NCBI GenBank assembly: GCA_973895155.1
Contig: OZ316899.1
Coordinates: 2,604,001 to 2,668,000, forward strand
Length of the DNA: 64,000 nt
Reading direction: 5' to 3'
Source of the DNA: Marsupella aquatica
Taxonomy: Eukaryota > Marchantiophyta
Shown here: positions 1 to 11,290 of the stretch, in pieces
How positions within the stretch are numbered: position 1 is the stretch's first letter
Layout: each line of letters begins with the position of its first letter
Translations under genes and position numbers: made by a program
Notes under the pieces: model-generated
Told to the model about the DNA's origin: nothing
Databases searched by the model: none
What the model saw: the letters and a program-made list of their open reading frames with translations, nothing else

Positions 1-2078
1 AGCTGAGTAACAGCATCCACAAAGCGTTCATGCAGCTCCGGGGTCCACCGCAGTCTCGGTTTAGGGTCCGCTGAAGTCACAACCCCTGAATCTCCTGGAA
101 GGCTACCGCCGTACATGGACCTCTCTTGCTGGGACGATGTTGGACCTCGATGTGGTACAAGCGAAGTATTTGAATATTTCTTCATTTGGTACATTCTCTG
201 TCTACCAAAAAATCAAATCGAGCTTCAGCTCACCACCAATCATTTCCAGTAGACAAGATAGACCAACATTTGAAACAAATTAGAATCATCTTGACCGTGA
301 CACCATTCCAAGCCTTCGGAGCCATCAGGAGTTGGAATATATTACTGCTTCAGACAGGCTGCTCTCCGGAAAAAAGCTGCCCGTCACGACTGTCCAACTT
401 TTTAGTCTGGCATTCCACCTATTTCATCCACATATGCAAAGGCAGCTGATCAACAAAAACCAATAGCGTCCAACTCAACCTGCTCCTAGCATCTACAACA
501 TACGAACTGATTTCAAAAGCGCCGACCACAAATAAGTTTACAACATTCAAGCTCAGAGAGAGATGCAACCCTTAGCCCATTCGGGTGACGAGCAACGTTT
601 GAGATTTGTCACACGACCGTTTGGATGTTTTGTTAGTACTTCGGTTTTTGACTTTAAAGCCAACTGCATATACAATGGAAAGAATGATTGTCTGAACAGA
701 AGTATCGTGAAATACCCAAGCGAACCAGAACCAGTACTCATGATGTTCCGAGGATCATGAAGGGGCTACGAAAAGGCTACCTGTCTATCGGGCATTTACC
801 CCCTCGAAATTCAGTTCTTCGAGAAACTTTCAATTATACCTATCACTCCACCGCTAAACACAGTCTCACGGCATTCGGTCCTGGGCGGCGTTCAATTCAT
901 CTAGGAGCGTAGAAAACAGCAATTTTGCACCCGAGATGAAATGGAGGACCCCTCGTCAAATGGGTTCTTAGGACGAAGCGGCTCGACAAAGGGGACAAAC
1001 ATGGAGGGCCCGACCCTGGCCACATGAGAGACCATAAGCAACTCACAATAAATAGTCTCACCTCCCACCCTGCACAGCGATTGAGAAACTTCCGACTAGC
1101 CTTTCGTCCATTGCATCTAGAAATTGATGTACTGGCCAAAAATTGCCAGTTGCTACCGCCGATCTCTCATAATTACATGCGTGCTGTGGTCATTTCTAAA
1201 CAGGTTACAATGTCCTCAACACCCTCCCCAAACTAGATCCCAGGGTCCCTTCAAGCTACATTCAAAACGCGGCATAATTACGCCCAGGCTTACTATGATA
1301 TCCTATCCGGTTATGCTCCTCTCTACGTTCTCTTTTGTGTACTTCCCGCACGAGGGTAAATCGCCTTGACCATTTTATTTTGAACGAAGAGCAACAGAAA
1401 TGGCGTGAACTTGTCTTCAAAAAATACAAGTCAGATAACTAACAAATCATTGGCTCTTTCTCAGACACAAATCTTACTCTATTCAATGCTAATCTGCTTT
1501 AGCAAAGATTGCCCATTCGAATAGAAATTCTTCGGGCAGAACACCTTCAATTGAGCTCCCCTGACGAACTACCCTGAAAATCTGATCCTGTACGCGCACT
1601 CGATCTACGGAATCCCTATGCATCGCACGCAAATTAATGACTACTGGCATCACTTTGACCCTTATTGTGCATCTTACCAAATTAGTTTACTTTCTCCTTA
1701 GGTGGAGTACAGCCAACTTCTGCGCCTTGATTTCTTACACAAATTTTCCCCACCTAGACTTGCTTGCAACGATTCTCGTCCCCAGACGTATCAAATCACT
1801 GAAAGGTCTTGCCAATCAACTGATCGAAGTAATATTCCAAATTGGCTGCTTGTAAAATTAAGATCATCTTGCACTCGCTCCTCCCACCCTCGACAAGATC
1901 GCACCGGACTGCACTAGACCTAGCTGGAACAACTGGCTCGACTAGACGTAACTTCCTGTCGCTCAAGTTTAGACTAAACGTAACTTCCTCGTGGCAGCTG
2001 TCGAAGTTCGAAACGTGTCGCGAAAGATCTAAAGAGTTTCGAACTGAGCATCACTTGCAACTTGCTTGTCGAAATCTG
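1..2078. other. No supported gene
   Basis: Only short frames (up to about 113 codons) are open here on either strand and none resembles a known domain. A short sequence reading tagacgtaacttcct or close to it occurs twice near 1,943-1,990. Style and composition resemble the untranslated ends of the retroelements further along, but I cannot place a boundary. Confidence 0.4.
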
Positions 2079-2200
2079 AACGCACCAAAAATGAAAACAC
2101 AACAGAGTGCGTGTGCAGTGAAACTCAACACGGGAAAAGAACGCACCAACAATGCAACCCACAACAGAGTTCTTGTGCAGTGAAACTCAACTCAGTAAAA
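2079..2200. repeat. Two-copy 61-bp tandem repeat
   Basis: Two adjacent units of 61 bp (2,079-2,139 and 2,140-2,200) both start with aacgcacca, contain cacaacagagt and end with a block reading gtgcagtgaaactcaac. The units differ at scattered positions, so the duplication is not recent. No coding or LTR context can be shown. Confidence 0.8.
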
Positions 2201-4698
2201 TAAAGGTTTGCCTTGCCAGGTACCGCAGAATCGACTTCCAAACAGTCACGTCTAAGGAAAACTCGGACTGCCATATTTACTTCCCCTGGTGATTCCGTCT
2301 TTAGACTTCTCTGCCCGGATGGACTTCAAGGTTTGCTAATATACTTGGATAGAATTTTGCAGCAGGGAAGGTCCAAATGTTGATAGTTGCTCAGATAGCA
2401 CATTTTACACTAAAGATTAAAACTCAAGGTGGTATGAACCACATCTAACCAGTGCCTGTGGATGATCACCTTCAGGGGTGGATTTTACCACAACCTCTCA
2501 AAGTCTCAACATGCACTTTAGCTCATTGGAAAGGGCATCCATGAGCTGTCCGATAAGCCAATTTTTTTATCACATTTGGAAACACCTTGCCAAAAGCAAG
2601 ACAGCTTTCAAGACATCCTCTACTCAGTTGGTCAACCAGTAGACGTCTATATCCTGTCATGACTAAGGGGTATGAGGTATGACATCCATCTGCATTAGGT
2701 CTAGGTCCGTTAGGGCATACATAGAGGGCTTTGCACTTGGATGGACCTTACTTGGATGGACCTGTGTCAATTAGCCTGACTACCAGGAGGATAAGTGAAT
2801 AAATGACAGAAGTCTTAGGTCCTTTGTAAATGTACTAGGGACACTAAGACCTAAGACTGGTACTGGTCCACTAAAAGGTCATTTTCAAATATTATTGTGG
2901 GAGATATACTTAGTGGACTCCTACAGCTTCCCAATGAACCAAAGCTTTCAGATTCTCTTCCAATGGACTCAATGTTTCATATTCTCTCCTAGTCGAGCAC
3001 ACTCCATACAGCCAAGTTCTTGTGAGGGGCTCTACTACCCAGTTCACACTTACAAAGTAGCCTCATCTGACCATGGTTGGTCCTGTGTAGTAATGGCAAA
3101 GGGTGACTGTGGATTGCCACAAGGACTTAGGGCCGTAAGTAATGGAGCATGCAAGCGATGTAGCCCCCCGGCATCCCACCTTGAATACATTGTGACAATT
3201 GTATTCAAATTACAAAGGAAGGGGTTTTTGGACGCATTAGAGCACCAAACACCAAGTCGTGGACCTCCCCACAAAGTGCCCTTGTCAAACTTGCTCCCCT
3301 CTTGGGCATGGCTCAATTGGCAGCAATAACACGGAAATTTGAATAAACTAACTGCAGCAACCTCCTCCACTGCGACAAAATATGTAGTTGCATTTATTCC
3401 ACCAAGATTGATAGTCATTGACTCAACTCCTCCTCAGCCATGGCTTACACAGTCATAGACACCGATCCCCAAGGTGAATACTCTAATCAAGGTAGCAAGG
3501 GACAACTTGACCATTGTCTTGTCTCAAGTGCAACAATCATAAGTAAATTGATCAGCAAATAGAACATCCACACTCTGCCAGTCTTGCCATGAGCGGACAC
3601 AAAGGGTTCATGCCCATTGCTCATCCTAAGCCGGGTCCTAAGCATCTCTACCAGGCACTAGCTGATCACCCTGTCTCTCGAGGGGTTCACTTCACATGAA
3701 TTAATTTGGGGTATCACGTGCAATCCTAGCCTAATATAAATACTCCTATTTTATAACAAAAATATTCTAAGTATTCAATATCTTCAATATTAATGGTGTA
3801 TTTACTTTATAAAAGGTATATATTGAGAATATTCAATCAATTTGAGTGTAAAATGCCTTCTTTTACTACCTAAGTTTTTAAAATAGCTGATCTCCATCAA
3901 AAACACTTTATATTGGATTGCATGTGGTTCTTGCAACTTTTGAAAGTTGAGCCCCCAACCCTGCCTTCACAACATGCTCATGGCCCTATGTAACTAGCTT
4001 GTTGTAAGCCTATTTGAATGTGTCAGGACCAGCCCATGTTTGACTCCATCCCTCTCAATGAGTACAACTCAACTTAGATCATTTGGGCATGATGAGCTTT
4101 TCCCTCAACACCCAAGTCTACTTGCTTGGCGAGGCTGTTGAGTGAAATGACCATTACTCATAAGATAGCATGCACATATATAACATCCACCAAATACACA
4201 AGTAGTCCACACAGGAAATATGTGGTTGATCTCACTAGAGGTGGCATCTATGATGTTAGGGTTTTAACTCAACCTTGGCCACGTTAACTAGAGTAAGTTA
4301 ATCAAAGTTAACATTACTTAACTAGACACTTCATGAAGATATAACCCTATTTGTATCCCATGGAGAGAGTGTACTTAATTGAGAACTTGGTGTGAAAGAG
4401 AAAGAGAGTTTTGACTATGGAGCTATGGTGAGATATGCATTTTATGTTCATAGTGAAGCTTTTGGTGCAACCGTGGACATAGCCCAGACGGGATGAATAG
4501 TACGTGTATTTTTGTATTAGTGTACTTGAGTGTTATGTGTTGGATGTTTTTGAGATGTGATGTCCATTTCAATCCTATAATTGGTTGTGGAGATTTGGTA
4601 TGGGATCAACTGGCATCTTTGTGTCTCATCAACAAATTTTGAGATGCAAGGGATGTGTTTATGATCCAAATGATGCACCAGTTTAGGGTTTAAATGCT
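2201..4698. other. No supported gene
   Basis: AT-rich DNA. The longest frames (2,895-3,329 plus and 3,050-3,418 minus, 144 and 122 codons) overlap each other on opposite strands. They show no recognisable domain, repeat or splice structure, so I do not call either a gene. Confidence 0.4.
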
Positions 4699-4875
4699 CT
4701 GTCATGACATACAGTATCGTAGCCATAGTGTATCAAAAACATACAAAGCACTGGCAATGCACATGTGCAAGCCGCTAGTAATCAACATGCATAGAAAAAG
4801 TCCCATCACATTTACAAGTGCCAAGGAAAAGCAAATGAGGTGGTATGTACGTAGTGGAGGTGTAAACCTCTGTAT
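4699..4875 (+). repeat. 177-bp direct repeat, copy 1
   Basis: This block recurs at 5,235-5,411 with only a handful of substitutions. Copy 1 runs directly into TATATAAAA (from about 4,874), which could act as a TATA box, whereas copy 2 runs into a C-rich tract. The 359 bp between the copies hold no frame of note. The size and spacing resemble a miniature LTR pair (TRIM), but the block does not have clean TG...CA ends, so a local duplication is equally possible. Confidence 0.8.
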
Positions 4876-5234
4876 ATAAAAGGCGTAAGAGAAACAAATG
4901 TACTGAAATCAAATCAAAAACCGGCGGGATGCCAAGATCGGCCGGGAGCATCTGACGAATCACTATGTGAATCCCGTGTATGGAACCGACGAGCACTGTC
5001 TGAGCTCTGTCAATAGCAATTCAAGAAGAACTGAAAACCAACAAAGAAAGACATGCCCTAAGTAAGCTAAGTCTCGGCGTCACACTAACAAGCGCATTTG
5101 CTTCAAGAACACCTTGAATTTGCTATAAGAACATGTTGCTAACTCAAGTAGTACACTAGCCCTAACTACACACCTAGCGGGCATGCGAGGGACGTGTCGA
5201 TGTGCATAAGAGGCACTGTCCCTTGGCATGACAA

Positions 5235-5411
5235 CTGTCGTGACATATAGTATTGTAGTCATAGTGTATCGAAAACATACAAAGCACTAGCAATACACAT
5301 GTGCAAGCCGCTAGTAATCAACATGCATAGAAAAAGTCCCATCACATTTACAAGTGCCAAGGAAAAGCAAATGAGGTGGTATGTACGTAGTGGAGGTGTA
5401 AACCTCTGTAT
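5235..5411 (+). repeat. 177-bp direct repeat, copy 2
   Basis: Second copy of the block at 4,699-4,875, same orientation, 536 bp downstream. Homology stops at the same internal base (after ctctgtat) in both copies, where this one meets a run of seven C. Confidence 0.8.
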
Positions 5412-5741
5412 CCCCCCCAGACCACAGCCAAAAGGAGGGCTAAAGAAAAGTCAGGTAGCACATGGAGCACAGGAAGGGCAAAACCATAACCCTTGTGGTG
5501 CGTCCCATGGCTCCCCAAACCCAAGAAACCCCCCTGCGTAGGCCGATTCCCGCAGGTTTCATCCTCGGCGAGGCCGTTTCAGCGGCTTAGCGGCATGGGA
5601 CACTGCTAACTTCCTTCTACTACTATTATTAACATTTTACACACATATACTGGACAGATCCTTCATCGGGTCATGAGATACTTAGCCGGCCTAATCTAGG
5701 CCTTCCCTTGTATTCCCCTCCTTTTCTTTAGGTATATTTGG

Positions 5742-5757
5742 ATTCCGCCGCCGGAAT
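5742..5757 (-). other. GC-rich terminal motif of the minus-strand element
   Basis: Read on the minus strand this is ATTCCGGCGGCGGAAT followed two bases later by AAATATACCTA. The same 16-mer with the same flank occurs on the plus strand at 12,694-12,709, and a variant is present at 44,506-44,519. In all three cases it lies downstream of the coding or former coding part of a related element, so it probably belongs to that element's 3' end. The 330 bp before it (5,412-5,741) hold no gene. Confidence 0.5.
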
Positions 5758-6412
5758 GATCCCCAATTGGCTTGGTTAAGCCGCTAAGACCTCTCTCAGC
5801 TCGACACATCCAACTCTCACTCCCTTGCTTACTTCCCTTCATCTATTAGTTGATGTGGGCACTCTTCACACAAGTTAATGCGACACACAAATAGCAAAAT
5901 GACTCCTTCTGACTGAGTTATACCATGCACTTGCCATACAAACAGTACATCTCATACACAAGTTCTACGAACTAAGCCGTGAGGCCAACTCTTATCAGCT
6001 CTTAGGCATGAGGAAACATGAATATACACAAGGGTCACTGTATAACTAACCGAGAGCTTCTCTTACTACTTGATCCCAGCCCTGCTGGTGCAACTAAAAA
6101 CTTGCTAAGAAAGAGGCCCTAGACTCCTCGCTGCCCAGGTACTTATCCTGGAAGTGGATCTGCCAATTCTTAGCAGCGTAAGCTTAATCTATCCTACCTA
6201 TAATCTACCTAACTGTAATCTACCTAAGTACACCGAGGCAGGAGCACAAGTGTTGCTCCTACCAGTGGATCCGCAATCCCACTAATCTAAGTGTCAGGGC
6301 CATCTCCTGGTCTTGATCCTCAGCCTAAACTTGGAGATCTGAGCCCGCCTGCCCACTCACGCCTCCTACCTCCACGTCCGCCCTTCCTAAAAGGAACGAC
6401 GCCCTTGCACCG

Positions 6413-7873
6413 TCACGACACCGGTGGTGGATCCTCAATGGACGCCCCCAACGCTTCCCCCGCAACCACTGCCATCGGTCCTTCCTCTGACAGATTACCT
6501 GCCCCGGACCGAGTCAACTCTTCATCGGCCTGACTGGGTCCACCCTCGGCTTTGGCATCAGTATCGGCCACGGCCTCCCCGACTATGGTTTCCTCGGCTG
6601 GCTCTAGTGGTGGGTTTGCTACCACAGCTTCATCAATAGTTGTCCCGGCCTCGGCCTTGCCATCCCCACCTTCCTTGACAGGTGGATCCATTGTCGTGAC
6701 CATGTCGGAGGTTGGTGTCGGGTTTACCTCCTTGGTCACAACGGCTGGAGGAGCCGTATAACTCCCAGACCCAGAAGGTTTTTGCTTCTTCTTCTTCCCT
6801 GTTTCGGCAGCTGGTCCCTTCCCTTTGCCACTTACCTCTGGCACCAGGGCGTGTGTCTTGGCTTGTCCTTCTGCCAGTACCACTCCTGGTAACGGGGTTC
6901 CCACAATTGGAGTTGGAACAGATGAAGCTAAGCACTTAAATACTACGGCCTGTTTCTTCAGCCACTCCGTTTGGTTGTCGGCCCGCCGCTGTAAGTTCTC
7001 CATCTTCCGCGTGCTTTCCTCCAACTCCTCCTGCAATTCATCCAGGTCTTTCCTTGCCTCCTTCAGCTCCTTCTGGGCTTCTTCCAACTCTTTCTGGGCT
7101 TCCTCCAACTCTTTCTGGGCTTCCTCCAACTCTTTCTTTAAGGTAGCCCTCTCCTCCTGGGTTGCTCTCAGCTCCTTGTCGAGCTCCGTAACGACCTCAG
7201 ACTCCATTTTATTCATCTTGGCATAAGTTTGGTCGAGCTGGTTGTCTTTCTCGCGGAGGTCGGCCTTGAAGCTGGCCGTCATGGATGCAAGCTCCTGCCG
7301 CAACATGATAATCGCCTGATAGGATTTCCCTAACTCGGCCTCCTTCTGCTCTAGGGCTCCGTGGATATTCTCGAGTTCCCCCTTCAACGCCCTCTCCATT
7401 CTCTGAGTCTCCATCATGGCCCGGTTGTTGGCTGCTATGTGGGCCTCCTCTGCGTCTCTCAGCTCTCGCTTCCACTTCTCCCTTTCTTTGACCGCCTCGG
7501 CCAACTCTCCTTGGGTCTGAGTTAGTTTATCCTTGATAATCTGATTATCAGACTGCGCGGTATCCAACTGCCCCTGCATGATGTTTAGCTCATGCCGTTT
7601 AATCCGTAGCTCATCTTGGGCTTTCTTGGCCACCTTTAGGTCTTCCACCTCGGCTTCCATCTCCCTAAGCCGCCGGATGACCTCGTCCTTCTTGCTTCTC
7701 TCCAAAGCCATTGCTTCTTCTAATTGGTGCTTCTCCAATATCTCCCTCTGGAAAAAGGGTCCCTGCTCCAACTCCTCCCCAAAGATGCTGAGCGCAAGTT
7801 CCCCACACATCTCCCCGTACTCCATGGCTCTATCTTTAGCATAGGTGGAGTAAGTAGAAGTCATCGGCATCAA
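6413..7873 (-). CDS. Coiled-coil protein of mobile element (ORF2)
   Basis: An intact 486-codon frame. Residues from about 45 to 330 are almost continuous coiled coil. Near the middle the heptad KELEEAQ is repeated about four times with its 21-nt DNA unit nearly unchanged (near 7,055-7,140), so the coil grew by tandem duplication. The C-terminal 150 residues are low-complexity, rich in Gly, Pro, Ala, Glu and Lys, with a lysine cluster that could be a nuclear signal. It follows the 572-codon frame at 8,439-10,157 on the same strand after a gap of about 560 bp. The related plus-strand element (40.7-44.5 kb) has the same order of a domain-bearing protein and then a coiled coil, which suggests a gag-like or scaffold role. 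The start at 7,873 is simply the first ATG; function is unknown. Confidence 0.6.
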   Translation of the reverse strand: MMPMTSTYSTYAKDRAMEYGEMCGELALSIFGEELEQGPFFQREILEKHQLEEAMALERSKKDEVIRRLREMEAEVEDLKVAKKAQDELRIKRHELNIMQGQLDTAQSDNQIIKDKLTQTQGELAEAVKEREKWKRELRDAEEAHIAANNRAMMETQRMERALKGELENIHGALEQKEAELGKSYQAIIMLRQELASMTASFKADLREKDNQLDQTYAKMNKMESEVVTELDKELRATQEERATLKKELEEAQKELEEAQKELEEAQKELKEARKDLDELQEELEESTRKMENLQRRADNQTEWLKKQAVVFKCLASSVPTPIVGTPLPGVVLAEGQAKTHALVPEVSGKGKGPAAETGKKKKQKPSGSGSYTAPPAVVTKEVNPTPTSDMVTTMDPPVKEGGDGKAEAGTTIDEAVVANPPLEPAEETIVGEAVADTDAKAEGGPSQADEELTRSGAGNLSEEGPMAVVAGEALGASIEDPPPVS

Positions 7874-8438
7874 CCACCTCGGCCTCTATTCCCAAGCCGC
7901 CCTGCGGATTTCTTCTATGGTGGCAAGAGGGTTGCTTCTTTTTTCGGCAAGCCGCCTGATGTCCTCCGGCCAATCTCCTCCTGGTAAATCTTTCTCCCTA
8001 GCCAGGGCTGCCTTCTCTTCCTCTCTGAGTCACTCCTGAAACTCTTGTGCCGTCTGCTTTATGCCGTCAAAGCTCGGGGGAGCGACATCTGGTGGGGGGG
8101 ACTCGGGGCTGCTCTATTGGGTGGGATCCCCTCGAACTACTCTTGGAAGCGTGGGGATAAAGCAGCCACAGGTTCTTACTCCTGCTACATGATGATCCAA
8201 CCCATAGCCGGAGTTATCATTGCTGTAGTCCTCCACCGCCTCCTCCACTGCTTGGACTCCCGGCTTCCCCCTCTGTTCTCCTGGTCCCGTCGTAAAAACG
8301 GCCTCATAGATCATGGGCCTTGGTTCCTCCTCTGGCTTCCAGGCTGTCTTCTCCCTCTGCTTTCCGCGGGCAGGAGCCTTAGGCTGCTCTGCCTCCGATT
8401 CGGGGCTAGAGGCTCCCACATACATTCGAACTCCCGGC
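7874..8438 (-). other. Spacer between the two element frames
   Basis: The minus strand has a 115-codon frame at 8,114-8,461 overlapping the end of ORF1, rich in Glu, Arg and Pro, but nothing recognisable. The stretch may be a decayed continuation linking ORF1 and ORF2 of the element, as stop codons occur in all frames. Confidence 0.35.
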
Positions 8439-10157
8439 TCATGTTCTGGCCTCCTTCTCACCTTGGCTCCGGTAAAAGAGTTTTCCCTCCTGAGTCGGCT
8501 TAGGCCGACCTCTAGGGCAGTGTCCTATACCGGTGCCGTTGCCGGTGCCATTCTCTTCTCCTTTTCCAGCAATTTCAGCAGATTCTGCATGCCTGATTGC
8601 TGCATCGGCAAGTCTTCTTTTCTTGGCCAAAACATTTGCTCGATCGTAGGACTGGCGGGCTGGTTGGGCTCCTCTGTTGCCGGCCTCTACTCCGGGACTT
8701 CCTCTGGTGCCCTCGCCTGCAGGGAAGTACTGGGGCAAAGATCTGACTTCTGGCATACCGGCACAACAGCGGCATGTGATAACCAAGCTGGGACACGCTT
8801 CCATGCCGATCACCAGCTGTTCCTCCTTCAAGATCTTCTTTAGTTGGGTGAGGAGGTACCCGTTGTAGTCCCAGCTTGGGTCTGGCCTCTCTGCCAGGTA
8901 GACCTGTGCCTTGCCGATCTCTGCCCTTGGCAAGTTGCAATGCATGGTCACCCGCAAGAAATCGATCATCTCTCCGATGTGCGGGTTGGTGCAGGTGTTC
9001 TGGAAGAAGCCATTCTTCGTTGATGGCCCTGGAAATGACCAGAACTCCTTGTCTGGCAAGGTCTTCCTGGTATCAACTTTGGTCTTATTGCCCATCGGCA
9101 AGCCAAACACTTCGGCAATTACATGGGACGTGAGATAGAAATCCTTCCCATACACCCTTGTGGAATTGGTCTCGGGCTCCCATGACCCCACAAATTCTAA
9201 TAAGTCTGAATCCGGCACCTCCGGCTTCAGCCATGGTAATTTTACGAAGGCTTCCAAGCCGGATCCGGCCATGAAACCCTGGTACTTCTTGGTCTGCATG
9301 GCCGTAAAGCATGCATCCTCCTCCCGTGCAAAATGCAGTTGCACTTCTTCTGGTAGGGTCGCCGCCCAGCCTTTCCAAGTGTCATCCTTTGTTGGAATGG
9401 CATTGATGGGATCGACCTCCTCCTCTTTGGCTTCCGCCTGCCTCTTGCTTCCCTGCTCTGCTGGCTTCCTTGGTGCCGCCGACCTCGTTCTTTTTGCCGG
9501 GGTGGCCTCTTTGTTGTTGTTTCCTTTCCTCTTCATCTCGGCTGCCGTGGATGTTTCTCCTAGCACGGTTGCCTTTGTCCACCCCTCCGTGCTACCCTTC
9601 AACTCCCAGTGTATGTTGTTGCAGCGGTTGATGGCTTCCCGAATGCCAACGATCCTGTTTTCGCAAAACAAAAGGTCGTCAAGTTGATTGGCAGTAGGAG
9701 TCCACAGGAACTCGGCCTTGATGAATTCTCCTCCTAAGAAGGCAGATTTCTGCAGCTCCCACAGTCGAGCGAGCTCCTGCCATTCTAGAGCTGCTCTCTC
9801 CGATTCTTCATCCTCGTAAGTCCCAATGTACTCAGTTGCCCGTTCGAACAGGCATCCCAAAAAATATGCCGCTTGATTGACGTTTCTCATACCCTCCTTG
9901 AGTCGTTCGTTGGTATCTGCTCCCGCCCAGAGTGCTTGTCTAAGTAGCTGACAGTAGTTGGCCTCCCGTAGTCGTCTGCCCAGTTCGTGCTTGCAAATGA
10001 GCCACCATTCCTTGCGAGTTGTCCTTACCCCTCTCCTCCTCTGGTCTTCCCTATCGTTGGTTACCCCTAGCCGCCAACACTTAGTGCGCCCTAACCCTAA
10101 TCGTATTCTCTCCCCCGGCGTCCTTACTTCTGGTCTCGGCCCGGGTTCCATAGTCAC
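8439..10157 (-). CDS. Plant-transposon-type protein of mobile element (ORF1)
   Basis: An intact 572-codon frame. Residues 1-200 are helical and acidic. Residues 205-250 are a Lys/Arg-rich linker with likely nuclear signals (for example PAKRTRSAAPRKP). Residues about 255-450 form a globular part containing STRVYGKDFYLTSHVIAEVF followed by GLPMG. That pattern (a charged strand, then a helix ending in a F/LGLP turn) is what I know from the 'putative plant transposon protein' domain often found beside plant retroelements. The plus-strand element at 42.2 kb has the matching LRGRNMSLTEERLRMIFGLP. The tail is Arg/Glu-rich. The assignment is by pattern memory only. Codon use is GC-richer than the surroundings, and the frame is unusually intact for this window, which suggests a recent insertion. 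Confidence 0.6.
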   Translation of the reverse strand: MTMEPGPRPEVRTPGERIRLGLGRTKCWRLGVTNDREDQRRRGVRTTRKEWWLICKHELGRRLREANYCQLLRQALWAGADTNERLKEGMRNVNQAAYFLGCLFERATEYIGTYEDEESERAALEWQELARLWELQKSAFLGGEFIKAEFLWTPTANQLDDLLFCENRIVGIREAINRCNNIHWELKGSTEGWTKATVLGETSTAAEMKRKGNNNKEATPAKRTRSAAPRKPAEQGSKRQAEAKEEEVDPINAIPTKDDTWKGWAATLPEEVQLHFAREEDACFTAMQTKKYQGFMAGSGLEAFVKLPWLKPEVPDSDLLEFVGSWEPETNSTRVYGKDFYLTSHVIAEVFGLPMGNKTKVDTRKTLPDKEFWSFPGPSTKNGFFQNTCTNPHIGEMIDFLRVTMHCNLPRAEIGKAQVYLAERPDPSWDYNGYLLTQLKKILKEEQLVIGMEACPSLVITCRCCAGMPEVRSLPQYFPAGEGTRGSPGVEAGNRGAQPARQSYDRANVLAKKRRLADAAIRHAESAEIAGKGEENGTGNGTGIGHCPRGRPKPTQEGKLFYRSQGEKEART

Positions 10158-10984
10158 CCTTAATTGTTTATATTTTCCTCATTCTTGTAACTATACTAAG
10201 GTATTTCTAGGGTACACTTCTGTTTTCCCACTTAACCGGCCTAGTGATTCCTGGTTAGGCATCGCAACCCTTCTGGCACCTAGGTAAGTTCAAGCTGTGA
10301 CGCCGATGACATGGTCCTTATTCTATAATCTGAGTAAGTAGGTTGTTGTATGCAAGGAGTAGCTATTGATATTGCAAAACAATTAGCAAGCTGGCAAGAA
10401 TAAGGGCAATCATGGCGTTAAGAGTAGGGATAAAGGTATTTCAGCTTGAAGACTGCACAACCAAGGCAGACACAATTGAGGTAGTCACTATCAAGGCCAC
10501 AAAGGAGAAACTGGGGAAGGGAGGATTCAGCTCTTCAAGCATACCATCTTCTTGACAAGCAAGATGGAGCATGGAGGCTCTTCAAGACGCCGGTACAGAG
10601 GGAGGCGTGGTAATTCAAGGAGACGAGTCTCCATAGCTGAATATGAAGTTGTGGGGTATGGTGATTGTGCTCGGGATGAAATCTAAATGTCTTGGGTGTG
10701 TAGCTTCATTTTGTTAGTTAGGTTAGTGGTTCATAGTCTAGTCTTAGAATGTTAGGGAAATAAAAGGCTATGTCGCGGGTGGTCGGCGACCATATCTCAT
10801 TCAATACTTCACCAAATCCGGATTTGTAAAGAGCATTGGAAAGATCTGGTCAAGGCGAGTAAAATCGATATAAAACACTCGGGAAACGAAGATGTATTAA
10901 GGAAGATACAACCTGATTAGTGTGACGGGTTAACTTGTGGCCGGAATTGGCGGATTCGGCTTCGGTTTCGCGTTAACCTAAGCT

Positions 10985-11290
10985 CGGCCACGACTTAGCT
11001 TATGTGAGCACGACTTCAGCTTAGCTCATGTAAGCACGACTTCAGCTTAGGCTTAACCCGGGTTCAGATTAGATTGATCCCGGGTTAGACTGAACTTGGT
11101 TTAGCCTAAACTCGGGCTTGGGTTAGCATAGGTAAGTTTGGGTTCGGGCTCAGCTTAGCCTAGGTTAGCGGATAGCGGGTAGCGGCCTAACCCGAGACCA
11201 CGGGTTAGCTCTACTTGGGTTAGATAGGATAGCTAGGTTAGCCGAACTCGGGTTAGCTATGTAACTCGGGTTAGCATAGCAGTGAGTACC
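10985..11290 (+). repeat. Degenerate GGGTTAG-rich repeat tract
   Basis: The tract starts with roughly two and a half units of a 27-bp block (GAGCACGACTTCAGCTTA and variants, 10,988-11,050). It continues with about ten dispersed copies of CGGGTTAG or TGGGTTAG interleaved with their reverse complement (CTAACCCG). It is not a perfect telomere array and looks like old, inverted, shuffled short repeats inside the non-coding element. Confidence 0.65.

Noticed and set aside
2895-3418. Opposed frames of 144 and 122 codons
   Set aside because: They overlap on opposite strands, have no domain or splice context, and could be chance.
4699-5411. Calling the 177-bp pair a TRIM retrotransposon
   Set aside because: No TG...CA ends, primer site or purine tract could be shown.
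6633-7475. Frames on both strands across the coiled-coil gene (for example 6,825-7,226 plus and 7,209-7,475 minus)
   Set aside because: They are out-of-frame readings of the repetitive coiled-coil coding sequence with no domain of their own.
9160-9687. 175-codon plus-strand frame opposite ORF1
   Set aside because: It is the antisense of the intact 572-codon protein and shows no conserved pattern.
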